Assembly: GCF_002591915.1 (NCBI RefSeq)
Contig: NZ_NIHB01000002.1
Span: 792,886-856,885 of the forward strand
Source of the DNA: Marinicella litoralis
Lineage (GTDB): Bacteria; Pseudomonadota; Gammaproteobacteria; Xanthomonadales; Marinicellaceae
DNA length: 64,000 nt
Direction: 5' to 3'
The notes under the pieces were generated by a model. It ran no database searches, was not told the origin of the DNA, and worked only from the letters and a program-made list of their open reading frames with translations. The number at the start of each line of letters is the position of its first letter. Within the stretch, counting starts at the first letter, position 1. This document shows positions 63,894 through 64,000 of this stretch, piece after piece. The position numbers were made by a program, and so were the translations under genes.

Positions 63894-63927
63894 AAAAAAA
63901 AGCCCCAACTTTGGTTGAGGCTTTTTT
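63894..63927. terminator. Bidirectional terminator of ispA and the rRNA operon
   Basis: A near-perfect stem (AGCCCCAAC / GTTGAGGCT around a short loop, flanked by A and T runs) lies between the ispA stop and the 3' end of 5S rRNA. On the plus strand the arm ends in CTTTTTT, on the minus strand in CTTTTTTTT, so it works for both converging transcripts. Confidence 0.88.
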
Positions 63928-63935
63928 GGTATAAG

Positions 63936-64000
63936 ATCCTGGCGATGTCCTACTCTCACATGGGAACTCCCACACTACCATCGGCGATGCTACATTTCAC
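63936..64000 (-). rRNA. rrf: 5S ribosomal RNA (3' part; continues beyond the window)
   Basis: Read on the minus strand, the sequence ends the 5S gene: GTAGTGTGGGAGTTCCCATGTGAGAGTAGG-like 3' half with the last bases GCCAGGAT, which pair with a 5' end outside the window. The GATGGTAGTGTGG core and GAGAGTAGG are diagnostic of proteobacterial 5S. The exact 3' end (about 63936) is uncertain by a base or two. The operon is transcribed leftwards, so 23S and 16S should lie to the right. Confidence 0.92.

Noticed and set aside
1..64000. CRISPR arrays, insertion sequences, integrases and tRNA genes
   Set aside because: No regularly spaced repeats with unique spacers, no transposase or integrase motifs and no recognisable cloverleaf sequences were seen. 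By-eye search can miss tRNAs.

Overview
The window is a stretch of AT-rich (by eye roughly 40% G+C) bacterial chromosome, densely coding on both strands. No prophage, insertion sequence, integrase, CRISPR array or tRNA was recognised. The gene orders rpoZ-spoT-(ridA)-recG, dapA-bamC, pcnB-folK, accA-tilS and xseB-ispA, plus RapA, TusBCDE and BepA, place it in the Gammaproteobacteria. Two TonB-dependent receptors, many secreted or lipidated proteins, a TtpC-type TonB system and an FG-GAP/ASPIC protein suggest a heterotrophic, probably marine organism of the Marinicella / Xanthomonadales-like kind. That genus-level guess is low confidence.

Layout. 1-5.2 kb: tsaE (partial)-nnr, queG, a TlpA lipoprotein, a YihY membrane protein and a small lipoprotein. 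5.2-13 kb: tryptophan and SAH metabolism, with trpG-trpD-trpC-mtnN as one block and trpE separated from it by a TonB-dependent receptor gene. 13-16.2 kb: secreted M28 peptidase, GST, MDR oxidoreductase. 16.3-21.2 kb: rpoZ-spoT-ridA-recG. 21.3-27.9 kb: BepA, the five-gene tusDCB-tusE-grx operon, an AI-2E family permease, an outer-membrane barrel and NAD-type isocitrate dehydrogenase with Bcp. 28.5-36.6 kb: dapA-bamC, fdxA, pcnB-folK, a candidate small RNA, pgi, apbC, dcd and a YeeZ-like protein. 36.7-42 kb: DUF2855, a two-domain thioredoxin lipoprotein, a small lipoprotein, a 157-bp tandem repeat and a prolyl oligopeptidase. 42.2-49.9 kb: a seven-gene unit encoding a receptor, DUF3450 protein, TtpC-like and ExbB-like motor proteins, ExbD, TonB and a TPR protein. 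49.9-50.7 kb: a long gene-free stretch. 50.7-60.5 kb: TPR/DUF1579-like protein, AraC regulator, glutaminase, RapA, lipid kinase, His-rich lipoprotein, FG-GAP/ASPIC protein and adenine/adenosine deaminase. 60.6-64 kb: accA-tilS-xseB-ispA, converging on the 3' end of an rRNA operon (5S rRNA) across a two-sided terminator.

How the parts work together. The 42-50 kb unit looks like a self-contained energised uptake system: the receptor brings its substrate across the outer membrane, the ExbB/ExbD/TtpC-like proteins turn proton motive force into movement of TonB, and the DUF3450 and TPR proteins are periplasmic accessories. The tus block hands sulfur from TusA through TusBCD to TusE for 2-thiouridine on tRNA, and sits beside a glutaredoxin. 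Bam-related functions (BamC, BepA) and two thioredoxin lipoproteins cover envelope quality control.

The points most worth a second look are: an identical-pattern C-terminal tail (D-x-I-F-x3-F-E-stop) on two secreted proteins; an orphan promoter/terminator pair at 32.4-32.5 kb that could define a ~95-nt RNA; the 157-bp tandem repeat that supplies the stop codon of the peptidase gene; the receptor gene splitting trpE from trpGDC; and a BamC with only one of its two helix-grip domains. Nothing seen is strong evidence for a wholly new defence or mobile system.
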